64,000 nt of DNA from Uranotaenia lowii (GCF_029784155.1 NC_073692.1:159369582-159433581); one strand, 5' to 3'; numbered from the stretch's first letter, positions 11,471-22,540 are shown. Made by a program: numbers and translations. The notes: a model not told the origin generated them from the sequence alone.

Positions 11471-12380
11471 GGGGAGAGTGGGGTATCGTGGGCCATTGGG
11501 AAACGTGGGCCACTTTTAATATCTCAGATATGTGTTGAGATAAAAATCTCAAACCAACTGTCATCGTCATCGCTTTGCGTGAGCATATATTTCTATATGT
11601 TGTTGACTGAAATACGCATCATATGCTTCTTTTATTTATCAAACTAGTAAAGTAAGAAAAATTTACTTACATAATTAAAAAAAACCCGCTAATTTCATCG
11701 ATGGGGAACCTGAAGTGCATAACAAAAATATGCTCATACGCTTATGACCTTAGTTTTGTCATGATCTTTCACGTGGAAAAGGCATTTCTGAGGAAACATC
11801 AATAAGTCACACAAATGCAACCAATTTGAAAATCATAGCTTGTGGGGAATCGTAGGCCACACATCTTGAACCACCTATATTTTAATGATTTTATACACAT
11901 TCATAACTTAAAATACGTTTTTCCTAACTGTAAAGTTTTATTATACCAAATGAAGAGTTATGAAAAATATTTTGTCCATCCTATATAAGAAATTTTGCCA
12001 AAGCGTTCGCGAGCCAGGTTTTGGAATCTATTCGATCATACACAGCTCTCTTTTTTATTTCATCATCTGAAATTGCTTCAAAATAACGAAATGAATTAGG
12101 AAATCATAGTTTTGGGTCAACTCATAAACTTTGCATGTTATTTGGTTAATTTGGATTTGGTGGCCCACGATTCCCCACCATTTTTTTAAAATCCAAAAAA
12201 TAAAGCATTTTTTCAAACAGGCAGAATTTGGGGAGAATAACTTATTAAAATTTTTAAAAAAATACCTTATGTTACCTTAAAAATGTAGAAAACTATACCA
12301 TTTTTTATTTTCATTTTATCTTTTATAGTAAAAAAGTTATGGAACAACGAAAAAAAGTGGCCCATGATTCCTCACTCTCC
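11471..12380. mobile_element. TIR element with GTGGGGAATCGTGGGCCAC words
   Basis: The left end GGGGAGAGTGGGG leads into TATCGTGGGCC; the right end, read on the other strand, is GGAGAGTGAGG then AATCATGGGCC. TA flanks both ends (11469-11470 and 12381-12382). Inside, the same word recurs in direct orientation near 11841-11862 (TGTGGGGAATCGTAGGCCAC) and inverted near 12159-12180 (GTGGCCCACGATTCCCCAC). About 910 bp, AT-rich core, no transposase. It is a MITE-sized element of unknown superfamily; a TA duplication would fit Tc1/mariner-like or other TA-specific transposases. Confidence 0.7.
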
Positions 12381-12382
12381 TA

Positions 12383-12796
12383 TACTAGTGTATTTGACCG
12401 AGATAAGTATATTATCTAAAAAATTATCTTTTAGGTTTTAACGGACGATACAGATGTAAAATTGAATTCGATCTTAGAAATCAAACTATTTCAGTGGAAT
12501 TAGGTTAAAAAAAAATTCATAGATAAAATACTGTGCAACATCATTCTTTTATTTTCAACACTAGATTTTCTAAATCAGTATCTTAATATTAATAGGAACA
12601 TACGTTCCCTATTCACACCATAATCTTTAAAATATCCAAGGCAGTCCCCATAATCATTTTTCCCGAAAAAAAGGAAAATCCGATTAAACAATTGCAACAA
12701 AATACATAATAATTTGTCAGATAAAGTAAAATAGATTGAAACACTAAATGGAATGATCTTAGTTTCAAATCCCATTAGTTTTATGACTCAGATCGA
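12383..12796. other. AT-rich spacer
   Basis: Nothing recognisable between the two flanking elements. One short minus-strand open frame (12575-12775) has no known motif. Confidence 0.45.
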
Positions 12797-12799
12797 TAA

Positions 12800-14610
12800 C
12801 ACTAGTTTACAAAATTTTAAAAAAATCGTGAACTTGATTAACTGACCAACAATTTTAATGTAAAATCGGGCGCTGAATCCGAAAATGAAATTCAAAAAAA
12901 TCTCAGTAGAACCGTTTTTGAGTTATGCTCCAAATATGAAATTTCGTAAAAATAAAAAAAGTTTTTGTACTTAGATTAAAATATCTCGAACGGCATAACA
13001 GTAATTTTAAATCTCTCTTTTGCATATTGAAGGTGAATAAATTTTCTATCGATCATCTGAACACTGTTTTAGCATTTGACCAACAATATTGCTGATATAA
13101 GTGACTTTATGAGAAAAAAATTTATAAAAAACGCATTTTTTTAGAGAAAATTTTGTTTCAACGAAGGTTTTAGACTCGATGGTAGCATTTAAAAAATCTG
13201 ACTTTCTTTTGCGCTTAAATGTCAATTCAAAACAAAGATTTCAAGTGGTTATTTATCAAAATCGGTTGAAAATTGAAAAAGTTATGGCTACTTTACCATA
13301 ACTGTAATTTTTGCAGTTTTTAATAATTTAACGAACCGCAGTACACTTATCATAGTATAGGAAGATTGAAACATGATAAATCTCACTCGCTCCAAGTCAA
13401 AATTATTTATTAGCTTACCAGAAGGTCACATGCCAAGTTTCAAGAAGATCTTACCGTAGGGAGGGGTTGCTTAAGTCTCAAACGTGAATACAATTTTGAG
13501 GTATTTTGCCCGGAAGGAACGAAAAATACAGGTTTTTCATCAATAATTTTTTTCATCACTAGCTGATGGTTTTTTATGGTTGATTTTCTTAAAGCCCAAG
13601 TTGAGACAAATATTTCACCCGAAGACTGTAACTCGATTGGATTCGAAACAGAAAAGTTATTGCGGTTCAAAGGCCGCAAATTTTGTCCAACACGCAATGA
13701 GTACTTTTTACGCATTGCGTTTTATACGACAATTTTCGACCAAAATACAATCTTTGAACCGCAATAACTTTTCTGTTTCAAATCCAATCGAGTTACAGTC
13801 TTTGGGTGAAATATTTGTCTCAACTTAGGCTTTAAAAAAATCAACCATAAAAAACAATCAGCTAGTAATGAAAAAAGTTATTGATGAAAAACCAGTATTT
13901 TTCGCTCCTTCCGGGCAAAATACCTCAAAAATTTAATCACGTTTGAGACTTATGGTCTCCCTATGGTCAGATCTTCCTGAAACTTGGCATGTGACCTTCT
14001 GGTAAGCTAATAAATAATTTTGACTTGGAGCGAGTGAGATTTATCATGTTTCAATCTTCCTATACTATGATAAGTGTACTGCGGTTTGTTAAATTATTAA
14101 AAACTGCAAAAATTACAGTTATGGTAAAGTAGCCATAACTTCTTCAATTTTCAACCGATTTTGATAAATAACCACTTGAAATCTTTGTTTTAAATTGACA
14201 TTCAAGCGCAAGAGAAAATGAGATTTTTAAAATGCTACCATTGGGTCTAAAACTTTCGTTGAAACAAAATTTTCTCTAAAAAAATGCGTTTTTTATAAAT
14301 TTTTTTCTCAAAAAGTCACTAATATCAGCAATACTGTTGGTCAAACGCAAAAACAGTGTTCAGATGATCGATAGAAAACTTATTCACCTTCAATATGCAA
14401 AAGAGAGATTTAAAATTACTGTTATGCCGTTCGAGATATTTTAATCTAAGTAAAAGAACTTTTTTAATTTTTCCGAAATTTCATATTTGGAGCATAACTC
14501 AAAAACGGTTCTACTGAGATTTTTTTGAATTTCATTTTCGGATTCAGCGCCCGATTTCACATTGGAAATGACCTTCAGTTTATTGAGTTCAAAAATGCTG
14601 TAAACTAGTG
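12800..14610. mobile_element. 1.8 kb palindromic element with CACTAGTTTACA ends and TAA duplication
   Basis: The ends are CACTAGTTTACA (12800) and its complement TGTAAACTAGTG (ending 14610), directly flanked by TAA on both sides (12797-12799 and 14611-14613). The arms then run as near-perfect inverted copies of some 800 bp, meeting near 13710. Shared landmarks include 'aaatcgggcgctgaatccgaa' (left about 12862, inverted near 14550) and 'gttattgcggttcaaag' near the centre. CACTA-type termini with a 3-bp duplication resemble the CACTA/EnSpm (CMC) superfamily; TAA would also fit a Harbinger-type TWA duplication. No transposase. Open frames across the centre read alike on both strands because of the symmetry. 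Confidence 0.8.
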
Positions 14611-14740
14611 TAATCATTTGAACACGGTGATTAATTAGTGTTTAATTCACTACAATACTTCAAAAAAAACGTAAAATAGAGTAACATTGATCACCGAGGT
14701 AGCTCTGATCATCATGAAATTTCTCCACATAATCATCAAT

Positions 14741-14756
14741 AACTAAGCCTAAAGTT
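14741..14756. repeat. SINE target-site duplication, left copy
   Basis: AACTAAGCCTAAAGTT, matching AACTAAGTCTAAAGTC at 14949-14964 in 14 of 16 positions. The uninterrupted version (CTAAGTCTAAAGTT) is seen at about 59060-59074. Confidence 0.8.
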
Positions 14757-14948
14757 AGGGCTTGTGATATAGCTCAGTTGACAAGTCCGTTGTCTCTTGA
14801 GCCGATGTCCACGAGTTCGAGCCCAAGAGTAAACATCGAACACAGTTGTACCGGGTGAGTTTTTCAATAACTGTCCGCCAACTGCAACGTTGATAAAGTC
14901 GCGAATGCCATAAATATGGTAAAACGACTTTAATTGAAACAAAAAACA
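14757..14948 (+). mobile_element. tRNA-derived SINE (family copy 3)
   Basis: Plus-strand copy of about 192 bp. It starts AGGGCTTGTGATATAGCTCA with box A (TAGCTCAGTTGA) and has box B (GAGTTCGAGCCC) about 50 bp later, followed by the body with AACTGCAACGTTGATAAAGT and ending in an A-rich tail (AATTGAAACAAAAAACA). Imperfect 16-bp duplications flank it. Comparison with the related unsplit copy at 58987-59105 shows the empty site directly. A 148-codon minus-strand open frame across it is spurious. Confidence 0.85.
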
Positions 14949-14964
14949 AACTAAGTCTAAAGTC
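14949..14964. repeat. SINE target-site duplication, right copy
   Basis: AACTAAGTCTAAAGTC, partner of 14741-14756. Confidence 0.8.
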
Positions 14965-15346
14965 AAAATATCTAGATCAGATTCTACAACGGCCAGGCCA
15001 ACCATGTGATAAAAACCGCGAAAGATATAGGAACAAGGGAGGAATGAAGCGTGGAGTTCCCTGCCAAACGCTTCATATGATATTTTGCTAAAATTTAACA
15101 CTATTGATTGATTGCAATTGGGAAAAAATCTGGGGCGAATTAGGGTTAAAGGAGTAATTTTAAAAAGAAACGATCTCACCAAACTCCAAAGGTTCCTGCT
15201 GGTGATATCCCACTAATTTTCCTGGTTCCAGTCATCTTCAAATTGGTTGCATTCACATGTGCTCAACATCACTGTTCCCTCAGTTTCAACCGCCTAACAT
15301 CAACCGCCAATTGATTGTTCGCGTTTACCTTAGGCTCTGTCAAGTA

Positions 15347-17126
15347 CAGTAAACTGGCGGAACTTTGATAACTTTTTTAATTCATTTTTTAATATTCTGG
15401 AAGGGGTTGCTTTTTCGTAATACCTAAAAGCATTAAAACCCTTAGGCGGCATCCATAAATTACGTAACGCAAAAATTGCACTTTTTTGGCCCCCTCCCCC
15501 CCGTATGTCACAAATCGTAACGCTTCGACGTACCCCCCTATAAAAATTACGTAACGCTGATAATTACCCCCCCCCCCTCCTCCGATTTTCTCATGTTTTT
15601 AAATACTGATTTTCGAAGGTCAAAAAAAGATTTTAACCTAAATTTTATTAACGCTCTTTAAAACGGAATTAATATCGATCAGAATCGCTTCTTAGTACTC
15701 ATTGATGATATAATTCTCTGATAAAATAAATTGAATGTCTAATTACGAGTTGCTCTGAGCTTGTAAACCGATGATTTACCTTGTTTACTTAATTTTGTTC
15801 AAAGTGCATAACTTGTTACGCAAAATATACTCCACTTAGTAATATTCGTCGGTATAATCAAAATTGATTTTTTTTAAATCAATTGAGAAAAAATAGTAAA
15901 ATTTCCGTCTTAAGATTGAATTGAGTTCTTGGGGATAAATGTACCCAATATTTGGTTTTCCAACGGTTATTTCACGGGTATCCAATACACATTTTAAGGA
16001 ATCTATCTCAGAATCTTTAAAAAGGAAAGCTTACAATCCAGTTTCAATCATATTGAAGCCCACAAATTTTAAGCTGATTTTGGTTTGCATATCATTCTGC
16101 CAAAATTGCATGACATCAAAATAGCTGCAATGGAACTGAAATTTTTAAGGAAAAATCGTTACGTAACGATGAGCATACCTCCCCCCCCTCCCCTATGTCA
16201 CAATTCGTAACGATCGAGACTACTCCCTCCCCCCCCTAAGAGCGTTACGTAATTTATGGATGCCCCCTTACTGAGGTGGGGAGTATTAAACATGATAATT
16301 GATTGCAGTAAATTCAAACCACATTGGTGGTTATAATTAAATGTTTGTTACAAAACCAGATTTCGAGTTTCGGGGTAACTTTGATCACAATGGTTTTTAC
16401 GTATCTCAACATCTTCAAATTTATTGTTTTGATATGCCATTTAGCAAAGAAGGCTAAACACATCGATAACAGTAATTTTTTGTTTGGACTCAATTGAATT
16501 TTTCAACGTTTTCTTTCAAAAACAAATATACTCGAAAGATGGACAATGTTGCTACATACATTTGGGGGCAAAATAATTTAACATTTCTCAATATTTTTTG
16601 GCCTTAAAAACAAATGAAATTTTGTCCTCATGCAATCCCCTAAGTCTTCGTACTGCTCCCATGTTCTTTTTTTTTTTCAATCTAAACCATCTGATAGGAG
16701 TTTTTAGCTATTTTTTCTATACTGGCTTTTTCATGGAGAATGAACGTTTTTTTTCACTATCCAAAAATTATCATAGAATGATCATAAAAATAACACTTAA
16801 ACTCAACCTCAACCAAGAAAATAGTAGAACTTTCACATTAAACATCCCATCTGCTCCTAAATGCTTAATTTTGATCAGGAGAGATGTTTGATTGTGAGCC
16901 TTCAAAAAACCAGATATTTTAAGATTTTAAAATTATATTTCAAGTGATATAAAAAATCTCCTAATAAAAACTAAATTAAGCTTATTTGTAACTCAATTTA
17001 CAAGCTTTCAAACGTAGTGAACAGTTTTCAGATATTTAAACTTCATACTTAGTTAATGATGCTTATCTGCAAAAATTTCATGTTGATCAAAGTTACCCCG
17101 CTGATCAAAGTTCCCCCAGTTCACGG
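15347..17126. mobile_element. TA-flanked TIR element, AACTGGGGGAACTTTGATC ends
   Basis: The left end is CAGTAAACTGGCGGAACTTT and the right end, on the other strand, CCGTGAACTGGGGGAACTTT, both continuing GAT. TA lies immediately outside each (15345-15346, 17127-17128). A second internal word GGGGTAACTTTGATCA (inverted, near 17086-17103) repeats the terminal theme, and GGGGTAACTTTGATCAC occurs near 16373. Of the 1780 bp, 823 belong to a nested MITE (15445-16267), leaving a host element of about 950 bp. No transposase. The open frame at 16598-16891 has no recognisable motif. Confidence 0.8.
15445..16267. mobile_element. Harbinger-like MITE (GCATCCATAAATTACGTAAC ends, TTA duplication)
   Basis: Terminal repeats GGCGGCATCCATAAATTACG and, inverted, GGGGGCATCCATAAATTACG, both running on into TAACGC. 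TTA flanks each end (15442-15444 and 16268-16270). Subterminal C-rich tracts and the phrase 'tatgtcacaa.tcgtaacg' occur as inverted partners near 15503-15521 and 16194-16211. A 3-bp TWA duplication and G-rich termini fit the PIF/Harbinger superfamily; that assignment is inferred. No transposase; the frame at 15939-16124 shows no motif. Confidence 0.8.
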
Positions 17127-17128
17127 TA

Positions 17129-18047
17129 CTCAAAACAGCAAATACGAGCCGAAAGTAAATGTTGCTCAGACCTCCAGTTTGATTTTTCCGTTCTTCTACT
17201 CGAAGAAATCCACATGAGCATTATACGAGAACAAAAACTTTAACTGAAATAGGCTCATCGATTGTTGCACAATCACAAGATCATCATTATTCCTACAACC
17301 GAACTAAACTTATTTGATTTCAAGTATTAAAATCACGACGACCGGAAATAGAATTCCTTTTTCTATAACCAACGATCGATTTTCTTCACGCACGATTCAC
17401 CAAGCACAACAGAACACCAAATTTAGAAATGAAAAGCATCTATTTCAATTATTTAGATACATTTCAATCACTTGTAATATGTATATTTCTAAACAGAAAT
17501 CTCCAAAACACCTAAAATTCACCAAAATTGATATTCGCGAAAATTCAAACGAGAAAACGCCACGTTGGAAAAAACTCGACCGTTTTCGAGCACGGCTTGC
17601 TGCGATCCCTCAGTTTTCCTAAGGCATAAATTTCCGGATTTCTTTTCTTTTATGCTTACTAACGAGAAAACAAGTAGCTTTAGCTATATATAATGTTCTA
17701 AACATATTTTACTGACATAACAAGGTTTCTATTGATATAAGATTTATATGAAATTAATTTTAGTACAAACGACTCGGATAGATTTTACTTTTGGAGTGTC
17801 AAATTGACATTCTAAGTCGGAAAAGGGAGTTTTTTTTGTCCAGGCCTCCAGGGTTCGTCCATAAAAAAAAAGTAAAGATGCAATATTAAAGAACTTTTGA
17901 ATTCATTTAGGGTCCCCGAAGAAATTTTTGGTTTTTGAAACTTCTGAAAAATGTAACAAGCCTTCAAATTTGCATTAGTGTCATAATGACACTCTAATGC
18001 GGTTGAGAGTTAAGAAGGGAGAGTATCAGTTTTGTACATTGAGAATG
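17129..18047. other. Unassigned non-coding DNA
   Basis: No gene or repeat structure identified. An open frame at 17314-17622 is Ser/Thr/Asn/Lys rich without a motif. Confidence 0.4.
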
Positions 18048-18513
18048 TAGGGCTAAGTGGGGTAATTATGAACAAGGGATAATTTCGAACAAACGAAAAT
18101 CGTTTTGAAACGTGTCTTATCAATTGATTCCCCCGTCAATGTGAATGGAGATAAAATGTTGTTTTTAAAAGTTTTAAGTTTAGAAATTGATGCTCCATGT
18201 GGTGTGATCAGATTTTCTGTTGAAAAAAAATTTACAAAAGAAGTGTTCATATTTACCCCACATTTTCCAAGATACTGGGTAATTATGAACACGATTTTTC
18301 TGAGCATAGGTTGATGATTAAAATTTACTTTTTACTGTCAAAATCATGATAACCATTCAAATCTTGAAAATAAGCCTTAAACATTACATTATAAGTTTTT
18401 CAGGACTGTGGATCTGTGATTTTATGAAAAGATACATACCTCCTACCTATGTAAAACTGAAAATAGCCCACTACTCTTCAACAGTTAATTTTAAAAATCA
18501 ACAAATCTCACTA

Positions 18514-18518
18514 CAATG
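18514..18518. repeat. 5-bp duplication CAATG, left copy
   Basis: CAATG directly outside the CACAGTG end; repeated at 21682-21686. Confidence 0.7.
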
Positions 18519-21500
18519 CACAGTGGTGCAGAACATCAATCTAGCTGTACGAAATTAATAGCGCCCAGGGATGGAGAGATAGACATTTGATGTCTTCAGC
18601 AACATTGTTTAATTTTACATGGAGCATATTCCAATATCAAAATTTTTGCCGAGAGGTCCACCGATAGCGAGATAAAAATGCAAAACTTTTTTGTTCTTAA
18701 ATTAGGGCTTCAATGACTTGGACAAAGTTGATTATATGATCAAAATACATAAGTTTGTTGAATATGTCAAAGTCCTATCACATCACCCTTAGGAGTTCAG
18801 TCAAAATAAAAAAAATCTCTTTAAAAACTGTTTTTGATCCTGACGCGTTGTAGATTAGATAAAATGGTTCGCTGTCTTTGAATCAAAGTTGTAACAAGCC
18901 ACGATCTACAATTGTCTCATACATTATGATGGGTTTAGATGTTGCTAATGCCCTATAGAAAGTATTTAGTGTATTTTATTGGCAATTTTTGAAGGCTCGT
19001 CATCGAAAAGTGCACATTTTTGCAACACCCCCTTTTTGTGTTTATTTTTGATGAAATTTTTTTTTGTTTGAATGATTTGAAAAATCGAATTTAAATGTCT
19101 TTTGATAAAACAAAATATATAAAAGAAAACTGCAATACTTTGATATTAAATAAATGTTATCAACGTTTTTTTCTTTAAGTAAAATAGGTATTTTTCATAT
19201 AAAAAGTGTATTTTTAATCATTCAAATCTCTATTAGCTCCACTGATTTCCCCGCTAATTTCAAATGAAAATGGTTTCGCTTATAATAAAAAATATTCAAA
19301 AATGAGGGGGTGTTGCGAAAATGTGCACTTTTCGATGGACGAGCTTTCAAAAATCTATATATATAAAAATGAAATTCTGTCTGTCTGTCTATCTGTCTGT
19401 CTGTCTGTTCCCTATAGACTCGGAAACTACTGAACCGATTTGCGTGAAACTTGGCAGGTGGGGTTGTTGGAGGCAGGGGAAAGTTCCTATTATGGTTTGA
19501 GACCCCTCCCTCTCTCATGAAGGGAGGGAGGGGCCTCCCAAACAAAAGACTATTTTTTGCATAACTCGAGAACCCATCAAGCAAATGGTATCGAATTTGG
19601 CATGGGGTGGTATTTGGGAACGAGGAATATTTCTATTAATATAAGATACCCCTCCCTCCTCTCAGTGGGGTGATAGAAAGGGGGGAGGGGGGCTACCTTA
19701 CATTTTTTCATATAACTCGAAAACTAATCAAGATATTGGAACCAAATTTGGCACGGGAAGGTATTATGATACGAAAAATATGTCAATGATTATTTGAGAC
19801 CCCCTCCTCTATACAGTTTAAAGGGAGGGAGGGCTCTTTCATATTTTTTTTACATAACTCAAAAACTAATAAAGCAAATGGAACCAAATTTGGCATGGGA
19901 AGGTATTTGGATACGAAAAATGTTTCTATGATTATTTAAGACCCCTCCCTCTTTCCAGTAGGAAAATATAAAGGGGGGAGGGGCCCTTTTTTTAATTTTT
20001 TACATAACTCAAAAACTAATCAAGCAAATGGAACCAAATTTGGCATGGGCGGATATTTGGGAACGTGACTTATTCTAATGATTGTTTGAGACCCCTTCAT
20101 TTTTCCAGCGGGGAGAAAGGAAAGAGGGAGGGAAGTTTCATACAATTTTTAATGCATAGCACAAGAACTACAACAACAAATGGAACCAAATTTAGCATGG
20201 AATGATATTTGGGTACGAGAAATGCTTCTATGAATATTTCGTATCCGTCACTCCTTTGAAAAGGGGGAGAGCAGGTCTCCGTTACAATTTTCAGTATAAC
20301 TGGAGAGCTGATCCAGCAAATTGAACCAAATTTGGCATGGGAGGGTATTTTGATACGAGAAATGTTTCTATTGTAAATTGAAGCCCCGCCCCGTTTCCAT
20401 ACAATTTTTTTTGCATAACTCGAGAATTAATAGAGCAAATGAAATAAAATTTGGTATCAAAAAGTGTTTGAGAACAAAAAATATTTTTATGAATATTAAG
20501 TTCTCACTCCTCCATTCAATGGGGAGAACGGAAGGGGGATTGCACTTCCTTTCAAGTTTATGCATAACTCAAGAATTTACAACGCAAATAAAACCACATT
20601 TGCCATAGGATGGAATTTGAACACGAGAAATTTGTTTGAAACAATTCCTTTTTTGCAGTGGGATGCTAGAATTGGGAATAAAGGAAGGAAAGAGAAAAGC
20701 TTACACTTAACTTTTTTTTTCGAGAAATGGACAAAACTTAACATGGAAAATCATTTTGGTATGATTCTATGATTATCTGACACACCATCCTCTTTTCAGT
20801 GAGTAAGTACATAGGAGGAGGAAGGTGAGCCCAATACAATTTTGTTAGCATTTGTTCTCAAATTATGCTAACGAAGCCAACAAATGGAAACAAATATGGC
20901 ATGAAAAGGTACTAGGTTACGAGATATGTTTCTACGATTGTTATAGACCCTTACGCTTTACAGTGTAGAGAGGAGAAGAAAGGAGTGGGTTCCATATAAA
21001 TTTTTTAGCTTAAATCCAGAATATATCAAGCAAAAACAACCATATTTTATAAGTTGGATTGTTTGCGTACGATTTATTTGAGACCCTCCTTTTTAAGGGT
21101 GAAGCTTAAAGAAACAGATTGAAATTATCAGATCTTTAACACAAATTTATAGATCAAGATTCAGAATATTAGTTTCAGTTATTTTTGGATTGCAATCCGA
21201 TACTCCAGCTACAGCTTATGCGGTTGCTTATGCATTATGTTATAATTTGATTTAAAATAATGTCAACAAAACAATAAAAATTTGAGTGAATTCTGAATAT
21301 ATCATCCGATTTTGAAAGGTGTAGCAAAGCACACCGGGTCAGCTAGTTGCCAATAAAATACACTAAATGCTTTCTATAGGGCTTCAGAAACTTCTAAACC
21401 CATCATAATGTATGAGACAATTGTAGATCTTGGCGTGTTACCACTTTGTTTTAAAGACAGCGAACCATTTTATCCAATCTACAATCCAAGGTTCAAAAAA

Positions 21501-21681
21501 CTGTTTTTCAAGAGGTTTTTTCTACTTTAACTGTAACTCCTGAAGAACAAAAACGTTAGCGTTTAATATTGAAATTGCTCCATGTAAAATTGAACAATGT
21601 TGCTCAAGACATCAAATGTCTATCTCTTAATTCCTGGGCGATTAATTTCGTATAGCTAGATTGATGTTTTGCACCACTGTG
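18519..21681. mobile_element. Palindromic element with CACAGTGGTGCA ends and 5-bp CAATG duplication (Transib-like ends)
   Basis: The terminal sequence CACAGTGGTGCAGAACATCA (18519) matches its inverted partner CACAGTGGTGCAAAACATCA (21681 on the minus strand). Both are flanked by CAATG. The arms stay complementary: 'agacatttgatgtctt' near 18581 against 'aagacatcaaatgtct' near 21608, then 'ctatagaaagtatttagtgtattttattggcaa' against its complement near 21347-21380. The inner turn is around 19100-19170, and one arm is shorter by over 100 bp. Without the Helitron at 19354-21346 the element is about 1.17 kb. Ends beginning CAC..TG with a 5-bp duplication are the signature of Transib; I infer that by resemblance only. 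Confidence 0.7.
19354..21346 (+). mobile_element. Non-autonomous Helitron with tandem-repeat body
   Basis: It starts TCTATATATATAAAAATGAA with a CTGTCTGTCTATCTGTCTGT tract and ends CACACCGGGTCAG-CTAG. The bases outside are A (19353) and T (21347), the classic Helitron A|T target. A small hairpin (GGTGT 21318-21322 pairing with ACACC 21331-21335) sits 7 nt before the terminal CTAG. The body is built of about a dozen degenerate units of roughly 130-160 bp, each with 'cataactc.a.aactaa', 'aaatggaaccaaatttggcatggga' and a G/C-rich 'agacccctccctc' segment (first unit near 19420, last near 21000). No Rep or helicase. It interrupts the right arm of the palindrome at 18519-21681. Confidence 0.9.
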
Positions 21682-21686
21682 CAATG
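21682..21686. repeat. 5-bp duplication CAATG, right copy
   Basis: Partner of 18514-18518. Confidence 0.7.
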
Positions 21687-22153
21687 CACTGTTAAGAGGT
21701 GGTTTCATCTAAATTTTATCTAATCTAAAAATATAGCCAATATCAAAAGTCATCACATAACGAAAATCGTAACAGTGTTCATAACTACCCCATAGACAAG
21801 GGGGTAGTTATGAACAAACGGGGTAATTATGAACCAACTTTTTACGCCCACAAGCTGCAAAATAAAAATTAGAAAAAATACTAAAATGAAGAAGGGAACA
21901 AGTCATTCATTTTTGGTTACTTTCCAGAATTTTAATATTAAAGAGCTACTTGTTTGAGCTGATAGTTTAAAAAACTGAGTAGTTTTGTTCATAATTACCC
22001 CACCTAGCCCTACTGCTAATAGCTAATCCAATGCACCACTCTTTGGACTTTGCACAAAATTGATGGCCTCGATTAATCACGGAGTAGCAACTATTGGCGA
22101 TGTAAAATTCTTTCTGCTAAGCCACACCAGCGATCATGGAATTCAATATGTAT

Positions 22154-22540
22154 ACTGCCGGCCAAAAGTTGGGGATCACCCCCTCAAAAAGATGAAAATT
22201 TTGATCGGCTGTATCTCAGCCATCTTATGACATATTGCAATTCTTTATAACTCATTCAAGAGATCGTAAACAAAACCTTCTTTGAATGTTTTTGACAAAA
22301 AGTTTATGTTAAGTTTATATGACTTAAATTTAGCAAAAAGATGGGAAATTTTCTAAAAACTGTACCTAAAATTCGAACCCAATCACCTCAGGGGGAGGGG
22401 TGGACTGAATTTCAAAACTCGAGTTGCATTCGAATCCTTTTTTCATGCTTATTTAATTTTGTGCAAAATATTTGCGATGTAGTATTAATATTTAAAATAG
22501 CTACTTAAATTATCGTCCAAAAGTTAAGGATCAGTCTTAT
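22154..22540 (+). mobile_element. Possible mariner-like relic end
   Basis: TACTGCCGGCCAAAAGTTGG followed by GGATCAC resembles mariner-type termini, and a second degenerate word CGTCCAAAAGTTAAGGATCA occurs near 22515. I do not find an inverted partner, so only a relic of one side may remain. Low confidence. Confidence 0.3.

Larger units (their letters stand above)
14670..15000. mobile_element. Degraded end of a 'GTAACATTGATCACCGAGGTAG' TIR family, split by a SINE
   Basis: The sequence from 14670 to 14756, resumed at 14965, matches the element end at 58987-59105 (shared 'gtaacattgatYaccgRggtagctYtgatcaWcatg', 'ctaagtctaaagttgaaatatc'). It resembles the ends of the element at 15347-17126 (AACTTTGATC words). 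A SINE interrupts it at 14757. The opposite end is not found, so this is a fragment. Sequence from about 15000 to 15346 is unassigned. Confidence 0.55.
18050..22010. mobile_element. TA-flanked TIR element (GGGCTAAGTGGGGTAATTATGAAC), outer shell of a triple nest
   Basis: The ends GGGCTAAGTGGGGTAATTAT and, inverted, GGGCTAGGTGGGGTAATTAT both continue into GAACAA; about 25 of 26 positions agree. TA lies outside each end (18048-18049, 22011-22012). The word GGGTAATTATGAAC recurs inside near 18279-18292 and, in both orientations, near 21778-21836. Removing the inner elements leaves roughly 0.8 kb. No transposase; the short open frames (18053-18307, 18105-18314, 18346-18558) have no motif. Confidence 0.85.

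Noticed and set aside
14736..15182. 148-codon minus-strand open frame
   Set aside because: It runs through the SINE at 14757-14948 and a TIR fragment; no motif.
19354..21346. CRISPR-like array
   Set aside because: Units are long, diverged and without spacers of constant length; the Helitron ends explain the block, and the genome is eukaryotic.
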